Assembly: GCF_038502225.1 (NCBI RefSeq)
Contig: NC_091308.1
Coordinates: 22,421,614-22,485,613, forward strand
Direction: 5' to 3'
Source: Cherax quadricarinatus
Taxonomy: Eukaryota > Arthropoda > Malacostraca > Decapoda > Parastacidae
DNA: 64,000 nucleotides
Positions 46,233-56,690 of this stretch are shown piece by piece (the first letter of the stretch is position 1; every line of letters begins with the position of its first letter). Position numbers and translations under genes: made by a program. The notes below the pieces were generated by a model. It was not told the origin of the DNA. It did no database searches and was given only the letters and a program-made list of their open reading frames with translations.

Positions 46233-47315
46233 TTAACCCTTTCAGGGTCCAAGGCCCAAATCTGGAGTCACGCACCAGTGTCCAAGAATTTTCAAAAAAA
46301 AAATTTGTTATTTTTTCTTATGAAATCGTAGAGAATCTTTTTGTGAAGGTAATAAAACAAAAAGTACGAAATTTGGTGGAAAATTGACGAAATTATGCTC
46401 TCACGAATTTTGATGTGTCAGCGATATTTACGAATCGGCGATTTTGCCGACTTTGACTCCCATTTTAGGCCAATTACATTATTCCAATCAATCAAATTCT
46501 TAGCTATTTCACTAGTATTACTTCTATTCTATCGATTGAGCACAAGAAATCGCCAAGTCAACTGTTTCAACTACAAAATAAAGTGATCGGAAATTGTTAA
46601 TTTGGCCAATTTAACACAAAGTTCAAAATATTCCAATTTCAAAATAGGGTCCAGAATGAACAATGTAGGCATTCCTGGCACTAAACTAACATTTCCTCTG
46701 TTCATTAGTTATGTTTTGAGGCTTTACAAATAAATTCCATTTTGATTTTTTATTCACATAATGAATTTTTATTCACACCAAAAAATAGAAGATTTACTGT
46801 TATGCAATACTGTAATAATTGTATAAATATCATCACCATATTTGTGAATGTATATTAGACCCACCAGCTGACGTGTATTAGACGTGTGAGGTCGTTTGTT
46901 TACTCTTGAATATCGGCAAAAATTTAACATTTCTGCTACTTTGAGCTCAGTTTCAAGCCATTTCCAGTGCTAAAACCAATCAAAATCGTCTCTATTTCTG
47001 TAATATGTCTTCCATTCTATCAAATGAGACCAAGAAATCGCAAATACAACTATAAAAAACATACGAAAAAACACTGCAAAGTTGCTGTTTTAATCGAAAA
47101 ATCATGATTTCATTTTTTTTCTCTCATTATACACAGTGTGCTGCAGGATCTGTTTTATGTGGTGCACACATACCACATAGATGTATTCTCTCATATCTAG
47201 GCCCAAATGTACCACTCACAGTTTATCAGAGTGAGCTGAGCTCATGGCATAGATCTACGGTTTGGACCCTGAACGTAAAGCCGTAGATCTACGGGACGGA
47301 CCCTGAAAGGGTTAA
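46233..47315. mobile_element. piggyBac-type MITE in CR1 ORF2
   Basis: TTAACCCTTTCAGGGTCC at the left and ...ggaccctgaaagggttaa at the right, TTAA at both ends. Its right subterminal region contains 'gtagatctacgggacgga', matching the inside of the left end of the autonomous piggyBac at 40150, so this MITE is a good candidate for mobilisation by that family. The CR1 frame closes across a single TTAA. Confidence 0.9.
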
Positions 47316-48771
47316 AGAGTCAGGATATGATTGCTGAGTGTAATATTCAAGGGTTTAAGTTGTTCCATGTGGATAGATGTAATGGGAAGGGGGGAGGAGT
47401 TGCATTATATGTTTGAGAAAATATTAATTGTTGCATAAAAACATGTATAAAAATAGATGGAACAGTAACAGAATCTGTTTGGGTAGAGTTTGTAGAGGGT
47501 TAAGAAAAACTAATTCTAGGTGTAATATACCGACCTCCTGCCTTGGATCACGATAGAGGGAGACTTCTTTGGGACGAAATTGTTAGGGCTTCTAGACACA
47601 GTAACAGAGTGATAGTAGGGGATTTTAACTTTAGTCAAATTGACTGGAATTCTTTGACAGGTAATCTAGAGTCCAGTGACTTTATGGAAACAGTTCAGAA
47701 CTGTTTTCTGAAGCAGTGCATAACAAAGCCTACCAGGGGTAATAATTTGCTAGACCTAGTCTTGTCAAATGAGGAAACACTCGTAAATAATCTTGAGATC
47801 ACTGAAGAGCTTGGCGCAAGTGATCACAAATCCATCACTCTTAGCATTAACTGGGAATGCAAGAATAATGATAATACAGTAAAAATCCCTGATTTCCGTT
47901 CTGCCGATTATAATGGACTTAGGGAACACCTGTCTAATCTTGACTGGGGTTATCTAGCTAATGATTTTATTGACGATGATCATACTTATGATTATGAAGG
48001 GATCTGCTTTTATGATTTTTTTCTTAATAATGTACACTGTGCCCAGAGTATATACATTCCCCAGAGAGAAATTAGGTCTAATAATAACGATCCCAAATGG
48101 GTTAACAGTAGACTCAAGCATCTATTAGGGGAGAAAAGGGGAATTTATAGGTGCATCAGAAGAGGAGAGGTTAACCTTACTGACCAATATGTTCAGCTTA
48201 AAAGAGAAGTAAAAATGGGGATTAGAAAGGCTAAACGTGACTATGAAATTAGAGTTGCTAATGAATCAAAGACTAATCCAAAGGGGTTCTTTCAGGTGTA
48301 TAGGACAAAGGTGAAGGAAAAAGTAGGACCTCTGAAAATTGGGAAAGGACAGCTGACGGATAACGAACTGGAAATGTGTTCCTTATTTAATGACTATTTT
48401 TTGTCAGTTTTTACACAGGAAAATGTAAATGAGATTCCAGTAATTAACAATTATTTAGTTAATGATGACTTTAAATTAACTAATATTACTGTAATGAGGG
48501 ACATGGTTATTACACAGATAGACAAGCTGAAGCAAAATAAGTCCCCGAGACCAGAGGAGTTGTTTTCCAGGGTACATAAGGAATGCAAGATGGAGCTTAG
48601 TCAGCCATTAACGAGTGTGTTTAATGTGTCCATCCTTACCGGTGTTATGCCAGAGTTGTGGAAGATGGGTAATGTGGTTCCTATATTCAAATCAGGGGAT
48701 AAGTCCATTCCTTCAAATTACCGTCCAATAAGCCTGACATCTATAGTGGGCAAGTTATTAGAATCAATTAT

Positions 48772-49238
48772 TATTATTATTATTATTATTATTATCACAC
48801 TGGCCGATTTCCACCAAGGCAGGGTGGCCCGAAAAAGAAAAACTTTCACCATCATTCACTCCATCACTGTCTTGCCAGAAGGGTGCTTTACACTAGTTTT
48901 TAAACTGCAACATTAACACCCCTCCTTCAGAGTGCAGGCACTGTACTTCCCATCTCCAGGACTCAAGTCCGGCCTGCCGGTTTCCCTGAACCCCTTCATA
49001 AATGTTATTTTGCTCACACTCCCACAGCACGTCAAGTATTAAAAACCATTTGTCTCCATTCACTCCTGTCAAACACGCTCACGCATGCCTGCTGGAAGTC
49101 CAAGCCCCTCGCACACAAAATCTCCTTTACCCCCTCCCTCCAACCTTTCCTAGGCCGACCCCTACCCCGCCTTCCTTCCACTACAGACTAATACACTCTT
49201 GAAGTCACTCTGTTTCGCTCCATTCTCTCTACATGTCC
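48772..49238 (-). mobile_element. RTE LINE 3' fragment with target duplication
   Basis: Reversed RTE 3' tail ('ccgatttccaccaaggcagg') and C-terminal coding sequence, with a (TTA)n tract at its 3' end. It is flanked by direct repeats gaatcaattat at 48761-48771 and 49239-49249, and inserts in CR1 ORF2 between GKLLESII and the continuation IIADIIRS. Confidence 0.85.
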
Positions 49239-49396
49239 GAATCAATTATAGCTGACATTATTAGAAGTCACCTTGAAGAGCATAACTTGATAAATGAATC
49301 TCAGCATGGATTCACGAGAGGTCGTTCCTGCCTGACAAACTTACTGACGTTCTTCAATAGAACATTTAAGGCAGTTGACAGTGATAAGGAATATGA

Positions 49397-50037
49397 ACCA
49401 TACCCCGGCTGGGATTGTACCCGTGGTCAGAGAGTCTCAAAACTCCAGCCGGGGTAAGGTTTGTTTGCAATCGTGTCATTACGATTTTGTGAGTCATGCT
49501 GACGGCAGTGAAGGGACTTGAGCTAGAGTTCGTCACGGCCACGCTAGCTGGAGATTCGTCTGTAAAAACTTGCATTTGTGGTCACAGTGGTGCCTGTGCT
49601 AACCTTCCTATGGTGTAGAATTATACCTAGTTGGACGAATCTTATTGTGGCTAGCTGGTCTAGTGGCTAACGCGACGGGCTGGAGTTTTGAGACTCTCTG
49701 ACCGCGGGTTCAATCCCAGCCGGGGTATGGTTTGTTTGCAATCGTGTCATTACGATTTCATGAGTCATGTTGACGGCAGTGAAGGGACTTGAGCTAGAGT
49801 TCGTCACAGCCACGCTAGCTGGAGATTCGTCTGTAAAAACTTGCATTTGTGGTCACAGTGGTGCCTGTGCTAACCTTCCTATGGTGTAGAAATATACCTA
49901 GTTGGACGAATCTTATTGTGGCTAGCTGGTCTAGTGGCTAACGCGACGGGCTGGAGTTTTAAGACTCTCTGACCGCGGGTTCAATCCCAGCCGGGGTATG
50001 GTTTGTTTGCAATCGTGTCATTACAATTTCGTGAGTC
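49397..50037 (+). mobile_element. tRNA-derived SINE array (270-bp tandem units) with inverted head
   Basis: A tRNA-like head (tggctagctggtctagtggc, then B box gggttcaatccc) occurs twice, at about 49649-49730 and 49919-50000, as part of 270- and 271-bp units. The insert begins with the reverse complement of the same head (49397-49450) and ends shortly after the third start of the unit body. It is flanked by the 13-bp duplication ataaggaatatga at 49384-49396 and 50038-50050, so the whole array entered as one piece. The B box suggests polymerase III promotion. The host sequence is CR1 ORF2. Confidence 0.85.
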
Positions 50038-51257
50038 ATAAGGAATATGATATTGTTTATTTGGATTTTAGTAAAGCCTTCGATACAGTACCTCACAAGA
50101 GACTCTTAAGAAAAGTGGCAGCTCATGGTATAGGAGGTAAAGTTCTTGCATGGACAGAGGCATGGCTTACCAATAGAAAGCAGAGAGTTACCATTAATGG
50201 AGTGAAATCTGAATGGGGATTAGTCAATAGTGGCATTCCACAAGGATCAGTTTTAGGCCCTCTCTTGTTCATAATTTACATTAATGACCTTGATGAAGGG
50301 ATTACGAGGGACATGAGTAAGTTTGCTGATGATACAAAGATAGGCCGTATAATTCACTCTGAGGAGGATAGCAATGAACTCCAGGAGGATTTGGACAAAT
50401 TAATGTCTTGGTCTGAAAAATGGCAGATGGAGTTCATTCAATGTGGATAAGTGTAAGGCACTAGCCCTTGGTAATGAAAATAACCATCGAAGCTATAATC
50501 TAGGTGAAGTAGAGCTTGATCATACAGAATGTGAAAAGGACTTGGGAGTCATGGTGAGCAGAAATCTAAAGCCAAGACAGCAGTGCCTTAGTGTGCACAA
50601 CAAGGCCAACAGATTACTTGGATTTATCTCAAGAAGTATAAGTAACAGAAGTCCAAAAGTTATTTTACAGCTCTATACATCACTAGTGAGGCCTCATTTA
50701 GATTGTGCTGCTCAGTTTTGGTCCCCTTACTACAGGATGGATATAGACTCATTAGAGAACATACAGAGAAGAATGACTAAAATGATTTACTGTGTAAGGA
50801 ACCTCCAGTATGAAGATAGACTTAAAGCCTTAAATCTCCACTCTCTGGAGAGGCGTAAAACGAGGGAAGATATCATTGAAGTGTATAAGTGGATGACGGG
50901 CATAAACAAGGGAGATATTAATAAAGTACTGAGGGTGTCAAACCAGGTAAGAACCAGAAATAATGGATTTAAGTTGGATAAGTTTAGATTTAGAAAGGAC
51001 ATAGGTAAGTACTGGTTTTCTAACAGAGTTGTAGATGTGTGGAACAGTCTTTCCAGTGGGGTGATAGAGGCTAGGACCTTGGGTACCTTTAAGAAGAGAT
51101 TGGACAAGTATATGAGTGGGAGGGGCTGGGTTTGATTGGTGTCATTGGGTACAGGAGTTATTTCTTGGGTAGCTTTAGGTAGAGGTCGTTTTGATAAGGA
51201 CCTGCCTCGCATGGGCCAGTAGGCCTTCTGCAGTGTTCCTCCATTCTTATGTTCTTA

Positions 51258-51513
51258 ACATAAGAAAGGAGGTGCACTGCAATAGGCCTGTTGGCCCATA
51301 CTAGGCCGGTCCTTCACAAATCCAACCCACTAACAGCATAACTGCTTCCCAAGCAATAAGCTTTGATAAACCTATTTAGTCATGTGCAAGCCCGATTCAA
51401 ACCAACCCCTCTCACTCAGGTATTTATCCAACCTAAATTTGAAACTACCCAATATTTTAGCTTCGATTACCCTACTAGGTAGACCGTTCCACTCAACTAC
51501 CCCTATTACCAAT
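51258..51513 (-). mobile_element. CR1 3' fragment facing the full-length CR1
   Basis: Reversed terminus aacataagaaaggaggtgca then reversed C-terminal region ('ctaaatttgaaactacccaa', 'accctactaggtagaccgtt'). It is tail to tail with the CR1 ending at 51257. Confidence 0.75.
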
Positions 51514-52065
51514 GTTCATTTATACATTTTATTAGTGCTTTACACTTATTTCGCATTCTTTTCTGCATGTAAATCTATATTTAAGCTATGGAAGTGACCC
51601 CTGAAGTAACCTAGAGTCCTTATGGAGGGGGATTCCCATTCCAAACAATAACCTCTCTTCCCTCTCTCTTCCTCCCTGTCTTCCATTAATCAACAACAGC
51701 CTTCAATAAAGGTATCTGTTACGTTGAATGTTCATTCTTTTGTGCATGTAAATCTATCTTTAAGGTAAAAAAAAAAATTTTTGTTGATACTTCTGGGTGT
51801 CTGGAACGAATTAATTGGATTTACATTATTTCTTATGGGGAAAATGGATTCGAAAATCGTCAATTTCAATAATAGTCACACTTCCACACTTCCAGGAATG
51901 GATTAATTACAAAAAATGTGGGACCACTGTATACCCATTACTTTCCTTAAAATATTTGTAGTCTTAATGTAGGGTGAGAGGTGAATTTAATTTGTAGGAA
52001 GTCAGGTTTGGGAGGTATGGTAGCTAGCCAGGTCAGCCCACCCCACCCCACCCACACATAATATA

Positions 52066-53013
52066 CAGTGGACCCTCGACCAACGATATTAATCCGTTCC
52101 TGAGAGCTCATCGTTAGTAGAGTTAATTTTCCCCATAAGAAATAATGGAAATCAAATTAATCCGTTCCTGACACCCCAAAGTATTGAAAAAAAAAATTTA
52201 CCACATGAAATATTAACTTTAATACACACAAACTGAAGAAGACATGTACAATTACATGACACTTACCTTTATTGAAGATCTGGTGATTGATGGGATGGGA
52301 GGAGGGGAGAGTGTGGATGGTGTTAGTGTTTAGAGGGGGAATCCCCTTCCATTAGGACTTGAGGTGTCAAGTCCTTTTCCGGGGTTACTTCCCTTCTTCT
52401 TTTAATGCCACTAGGACCAGCTTGAGAGTCACTGGACCTCTGTCGCACAACATATCTGTCCATAGAGCTCTGTACCTCCCGTTCCTTTACGATTTGTCTA
52501 AAATGGGCCACAACATTGTCATTGTAATAATCACCAGCACGGCTTGCAATAGCTGTGTTAGGGTGATTTTCATCCATAAAGGTTTGCAGTTCAACCCACT
52601 TTGCACACATTTCCTTAATCTTTGAAGTAAGCACAATGGATTCCACAACTGGCATAGGCTTCTCAGGGTTAGCCCCAAACCCTTCAAAATCTTTCTTAAT
52701 TCCCATACTAATTCTCACCCTTTTTATCACAGGGATGGCACTAGAAGCTTTCTTGGGGCCCATGGTGGCTTATTTTGCAGATGCAATCACTAAAAACGCT
52801 GTGATAATATGAAATGTTCCGATTGTATGTTTGGATGAGACCGCGGTGGCTGGCTTGTAAACACTGCGCAGGCCACACGTGGACGCGTCTCGAACGGAAC
52901 GAATCGAGTTGGTTGAGTTTTTTAGCGCTAGTCAAGGCAAAATTTTTGCGTTAAAATGTATCGCTAGTCGGATTTAACATTATACGATGCCATCGTTGGT
53001 CGAGGGTCCACTG
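52066..53013 (-). mobile_element. Internally deleted Tigger transposon, minus orientation
   Basis: Ends cagtggaccctcgaccaacg and ...cgttggtcgagggtccactg are near-perfect inverted repeats with TA on both sides. It carries the intact short frame at 52323-52763. The same structure, in plus orientation, occurs at 55130-56119. Confidence 0.85.
52323..52763 (-). CDS. 146-aa residual protein of an internally deleted Tigger transposase
   Basis: The frame starts MGPKKASSAIPVIKRVRISM, the N-terminus of the Tigger family here, and passes directly to the C-terminal tail: DFEGFGANPEKPMPVVES, then KEMCAKWVELQTFMDENHP, HFRQIVKEREVQSSMDRY and a basic SGIKRRREVTPEKD, ending SPSKH. The HTH DNA-binding domains and the whole DDE catalytic core are absent, as is the acidic Glu-rich block kept in the 37.6-kb copy. 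It cannot be a transposase. The basic RRR-like motif could act as a nuclear signal. It is intact, unlike the copies at 37848 and 55391, which may reflect only a recent origin. Whether it is expressed is unknown. Confidence 0.6.
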   Translation of the reverse strand: MGPKKASSAIPVIKRVRISMGIKKDFEGFGANPEKPMPVVESIVLTSKIKEMCAKWVELQTFMDENHPNTAIASRAGDYYNDNVVAHFRQIVKEREVQSSMDRYVVRQRSSDSQAGPSGIKRRREVTPEKDLTPQVLMEGDSPSKH

Positions 53014-53399
53014 TACTATGATATTTAATTAAAGCTCCCCAGAGCAAGAAATGCATATACAGTACATTCGTTAATTACCTTAAAATATTTGTAGTCTTAT
53101 TGTAGGGTGAAAGGTGAATTTTATTGGTAGAAGTCAGGTTTGGGAAGTATGGGTACTCTGCAGGGGCCACCCTCCCCACCCACACATAATGTAAACAAAC
53201 CAGACGAACACGTCTGGTTTTCGTCACTTTACATTGTGTACAAGTTGTCTCCATGTTGATACAGTAGAATAAATAAAGAGAAACACTCCCATTCTCATGT
53301 AACACCATTTTTAGAAGAAATGACATCCTGAGTGAAGGCATACAAAAGGAATAATTTTCTAGTTACCCCCAGTAATATTATAGTGACACATTTTCTCTG

Positions 53400-54012
53400 A
53401 TGTTGGACTACAAGTTGCCTGGCTACCACAAGTCCTATAAGTCAATTGGCTACCACAAGTTGCCTGGCTACCGCAAGTCCTACAAGTCGCCTGGCTACCA
53501 CAAGTCCTACAAGTCACCTGGCTACCACAAGTCCTACAAGTCGCCTGGCTACCACAAGTCCTACAAGTTGAGTGGCTACCACAAGTCCTATAAGTCGCCT
53601 GGCTACCACAAGTCCTACAAGTCGCCTGGCTACCACAAGTCCTACAAGTTGCCTGGCAACCACAAGTCGCCTGGCTACCACAAGTCCTACAAGTTGCCTG
53701 GCAACCACAAGTCGCCTGGCTACCACAAGTTGCCTGGCTACCACAAGTCGCCTGGCTACCACAAGTCCTACAAGTTGCCTGGCAACCACAAGTCGCCTGG
53801 CTACCACAAGTTGCCTGGCTACCACAAGTCGCCTGGCTACCACAAGTCGCCTGGCTACCACAAGTCCTACAAGTCGCCTGGCTACTGCAAATCCTACAAG
53901 TCGCCTGGCTACCACAAGTCCTACAAGTCACCTGGTTACCACAAGTTGCCTGGCTACTACAAGTCGCCTGGCTACCACAAGTCCTACAAGTCGCCTGGCT
54001 ACCACATCTCAT
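53400..54012 (+). repeat. Minisatellite, 'acaagtcgcctggctaccac' units
   Basis: About 600 bp of imperfect 15-bp (caagtcgcctggctacca-type) and 27-30-bp higher-order units (adding caagtccta). It is open in several frames on both strands only because the units are multiples of three, so these frames are not genes. The core 'cctggctaccac' also occurs once outside the array at about 54504 ('ccacctggctaccaca'), suggesting the array expanded from a word of the surrounding repeat. Confidence 0.95.
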
Positions 54013-54633
54013 ATTTATATTAATTTATTCTACTGTGGGGTGTATTTAGATGGATTAAGCAAAATGTCTATATTAGCATTTTATATATTTAATGCTCCTC
54101 AGAGTGATTATTATTGTGTTATTATTATCATCATTATTAATGTGGTGTCTTCAAGACTAATAAGACACTCATAGTGATTTTAATGTGTACCTGCATGCCA
54201 GCAGTGTGTAAGTTTACCTAGGTACAGGTACACATACGTATAATTATCAGTTATAATAATAAGTAGGTATGTAGTCTGCCTGGGCTACATACATACACCA
54301 ACCTACATAGCTACACTATATTTAATGTGGCCCAGAGCCATATTACCACCATTGACATGCCATGTTCACTGAGTTTAATCGTTTATAACAACTACCTTTA
54401 GATGCCATCATAAACAGAGGGAGAATTAATGAATAATTCAAGCCAAGAATTGTAAACAAAAGCATTATGTATTAAGGGGAGTGATGTAGTGTTTTCCCTC
54501 CACCTGGCTACCACACATCCATAGTATATAAACAAAATGTTTGTGTGTTATGTAATGTGTTTCTTATATAATTTTGAAGAATATATAATAGATGGATTAA
54601 TGAAAATGTTTATATTAGCATAAAATATGACAT
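54013..54633. repeat. Decayed long-period repeat units, no gene
   Basis: Phrases such as 'atggattaagcaaaatgtct' (54050) recur as 'atggattaatgaaaatgttt' (54592) and 'atggattaatgaaaatgtct' (56828). 'atttaatg..cccagag' style words recur at 53030, 54090, 54318 and 56690-56880. Confidence 0.6.
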
Positions 54634-55129
54634 TTAACCCTCTGACTGTTGCAAGCCCCTTTCTGAAACTGTCATTCTATGTTGCAAAATTTTTTGGAAA
54701 AAAAAAAAAAAAATTTTCTTATGAAATGATAATCTTTTCCCGATGATAATGACACCAAAAGTACGAAATTTGGTCGAAAACTCACGGAATTATGCTCCTG
54801 CGAAGTTAGCGGTGTCAGCGACATATACGCATTGGCGATTTCGCCGACTTTGAGCCCTGTTTTTGGCCAATTCCATTGTTCCAGTTGACCAAACTCATAG
54901 CTAGTTCTTTAGAACTCCATTTTTTCTATCAACTGAGTACAAGAAACCGCCCATTTACTGATTTGAACTACCCAATAAAGTGGTCAGAAATTGGCAATTT
55001 GGCCAATTTCACGCAAATTAAAAAAGATGCCAATTTCTAAATAGGGTCCAAAATAAGCAACATAGACATTCTTGGCACTAAAATAACATATCCTCTGTTC
55101 ATTAGTCACATCTCGAGGCCCCTCTTATA

Positions 55130-56119
55130 CAGTGGACCCCCGGTTCGTGATGCTATCGGTATCCGATAAATCCGGTATCCGATGCATTATATCGCAAAAA
55201 ATTTGCCTCGGGTCCCGTTACAAAACCCGGTATGCGATACGATTCGTACGAGACGTGTTCACGTGTGGCCTGAACTGCCCCGTGTGTGCCAGTGTTTACA
55301 AGCCAGCCAGTGTGCGCGCATCTAAGGATACATTCGGTACATTCCATATTATCACTGTTTTTGGTGCTTGTTTCTGCAAAATAAGTCACCATGGGCCCCA
55401 AGAAAGCTTCTAGTGCCAACCCTGTGGTAAAAAGGGTGAGAATTAGTATGGAAATTAAGAAAGATTTTGAAGGGTTTGGGGCTAACCCTGAGAAGCCTAT
55501 GTCAGTTGTGGAATCCATTGTGTCTACTTCAAAAATTAAGGAAATGTGTGCACAGTGGGTTGAACTGCAAACTTTTATGGATGAAAATCACCCTAACACA
55601 GCTATTGCAAGCTGTGCTGGTGACTATTACACTGACAATGTTGTGAACCACTTTAGGAAAGTCATAAAGAAACAAGAGGTACAGGCCTCTATGGACAGAT
55701 ATGTTGTGTGACAGAAGTCCAGTGACTCTCAAGCTGGTCCTAGTGGCATTAAAAGAAGAAGGGAGGTAACCCCGGAAAAAGACTTGCTACCTCAAGTCCT
55801 AATGGAGGGGGATTCCCCTTCTAAACAATAGGTTCAACACTCTCCCCTCCTCCCATCCCATCAATCATCACCAGATCTTCATTAAAGGTAAGTGTCAATT
55901 ATTCTATTGTTATTATTTTATTGTTATTGTAATTATTCTATTGCATTAAACTTAATATTTCATGTGGTAAAAGTTTTTTTTTTCATACTTTTGGGTGTCA
56001 TGCACAGATTAATTTGATTTCCATTATTTCTTATGGGGAAAATTGATTTGCTTTCCGATAATTTTGGTTTACGATGAGCTCTCAGGAACGGATTAATGTC
56101 GCGAACTGGGGGTCCACTG
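55130..56119 (+). mobile_element. Internally deleted Tigger transposon nested in the MITE
   Basis: Ends cagtggacccccggttcgtg and ...gcgaactgggggtccactg with TA on both sides. Same internal deletion as 52066-53013. Contains the broken frame at 55391-55831. Confidence 0.85.
55391..55831 (+). pseudogene. Residual Tigger ORF with one premature stop
   Basis: Collinear with the 146-aa frame at 52323-52763: MGPKKASSANPVVKRV, ANPEKPMSVVES, KEMCAQWVELQTFMDENHP, ASMDRYVV. A TGA at 55709-55711 replaces the CGA codon of the intact copy, after which the frame continues to SPSKQ-type sequence at 55831. Inactivated by a single CpG-type change. Confidence 0.7.
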
Positions 56120-56690
56120 TATTACTATTGCTTTCTATTTTGATTTTTTATTCATACAAAAAATACAAAATTTACTGTTATGCAGACTACTGCATTATTG
56201 TAAAAATGGTATAAATAATATCAGTGCACTAGTGAAAGAATATTAGACTCCCCAGCTGACGTGTATTGGACGTGTGGTGTGATTTGCTTACTCTTGAACA
56301 TTGGTAAAAATCAAACATTTCTGCTACTTTGAGCTCAATTTCAAGGTCGTTTTCATGAAACTAATCAAAATCATCTCTATTTCTGCAATATGTTTTCCAT
56401 TTTATCATGTGAGACCATGAAAACGTGAATACAACAATAAATACTATAAGAAAATACACCTCAAAGTTGGCATTTTAATCCCCCCCAAAAAAATTAGTCT
56501 TTTTTTTTTTCTCATTATGCACTGCGTGCTGCAGGATTTTTTTATGTGGTGCACACAGACCCATTCTCTCACATATGGGCCTACCAGCTTTCTCCTGCTT
56601 GATTTGAAGCCACTAGCATTATTGAGTATGTACGTCCAAAACACTGGCTCGTAAGACGTATATATACGACCAAAACAGTCAAAGGGTTAA

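Larger units (their letters stand above)
46086..51135 (+). pseudogene. CR1 ORF2: APE endonuclease and reverse transcriptase, split by three insertions
   Basis: Endonuclease landmarks are IIALTETWYDL (46205) before the MITE, and GVIYRPPA, VIVGDFNFSQIDW and ELGASDHKSI after it. RT landmarks are PSNYRPISLTSIVGK before the RTE fragment, ESQHGFTRGRSC after it, and then, after the SINE array, YLDFSKAFDTVPH, SGIPQGSVLGPLL and KFADDTKIG with the catalytic Asp pair. The C-terminus ends ...TFKKRLDKYMSGRG at 51132. Two stops near 47417 and 47502 and a shift near 50440 disable the copy apart from the insertions. Endonuclease nicking and target-primed reverse transcription are the family's mechanism. Confidence 0.85.
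45056..51257 (+). mobile_element. Full-length CR1-clade LINE, interrupted three times
   Basis: Contains ORF1 (45121-45944), ORF2 (about 46086-51135) and a 3' terminus ending attcttatgttctta. ORF2 is split by a piggyBac MITE (46233-47315), an RTE fragment (48772-49238) and a tRNA-SINE array (49397-50037). Ignoring the insertions, the reading of endonuclease and reverse transcriptase is almost continuous apart from a few stops. The exact 5' boundary is uncertain. Confidence 0.8.
43692..51929 (+). mobile_element. Internally deleted Tigger copy swollen by nested insertions
   Basis: Left end cagtggtccctcgataatcg follows TA; right end ...atgtgggaccactg precedes TA. The typical Tigger 5' part (accATGGCTCCAAAGATAGC near 43966) and the typical 3' tail ('tctggaacgaattaattgga' near 51789) are about 8 kb apart because CR1 elements inserted inside. 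A partial duplication of the Tigger tail (about 51514-51600, then 51590-51929) suggests two Tigger tails are joined here. I take the two ends as one element from their matching sequences; the alternative is two overlapping copies. Confidence 0.5.
51935..53190 (+). repeat. Direct duplication of about 120 bp flanking a Tigger copy
   Basis: 'ccttaaaatatttgtagtct' with the following 'gtagggtga(g/a)aggtgaatt' and 'agtcaggtttggga(g/a)gtatg' occurs at about 51949-52060 and 53080-53185, about 1.13 kb apart. Only the first copy is followed by the Tigger element. This looks like a remnant of a long-period tandem array. Confidence 0.75.
54634..56690. mobile_element. piggyBac-type MITE holding a nested Tigger copy
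   Basis: TTAACCCTCTGACTG at the left and ...acagtcaaagggttaa at the right, TTAA at both ends, collinear with 21745-22813. It is interrupted at TA (55128-55129) by the Tigger element. The MITE itself sits in the long-period repeat unit: flanking 'gacatttaa' and 'tgtgcccaagagtgattatt' are continuous in the undisturbed unit near 56870. Confidence 0.85.

Noticed and set aside
49397..50037. Functional tRNA genes
   Set aside because: The tRNA-like heads have a B box but sit in 270-bp tandem units flanked by a target duplication, fitting a SINE.
53400..54012. CRISPR array
   Set aside because: Repeats are contiguous without unique spacers and the DNA is animal.
53359..54174. Several frames above 130 codons on both strands
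   Set aside because: All are readings of the same three-phase minisatellite.
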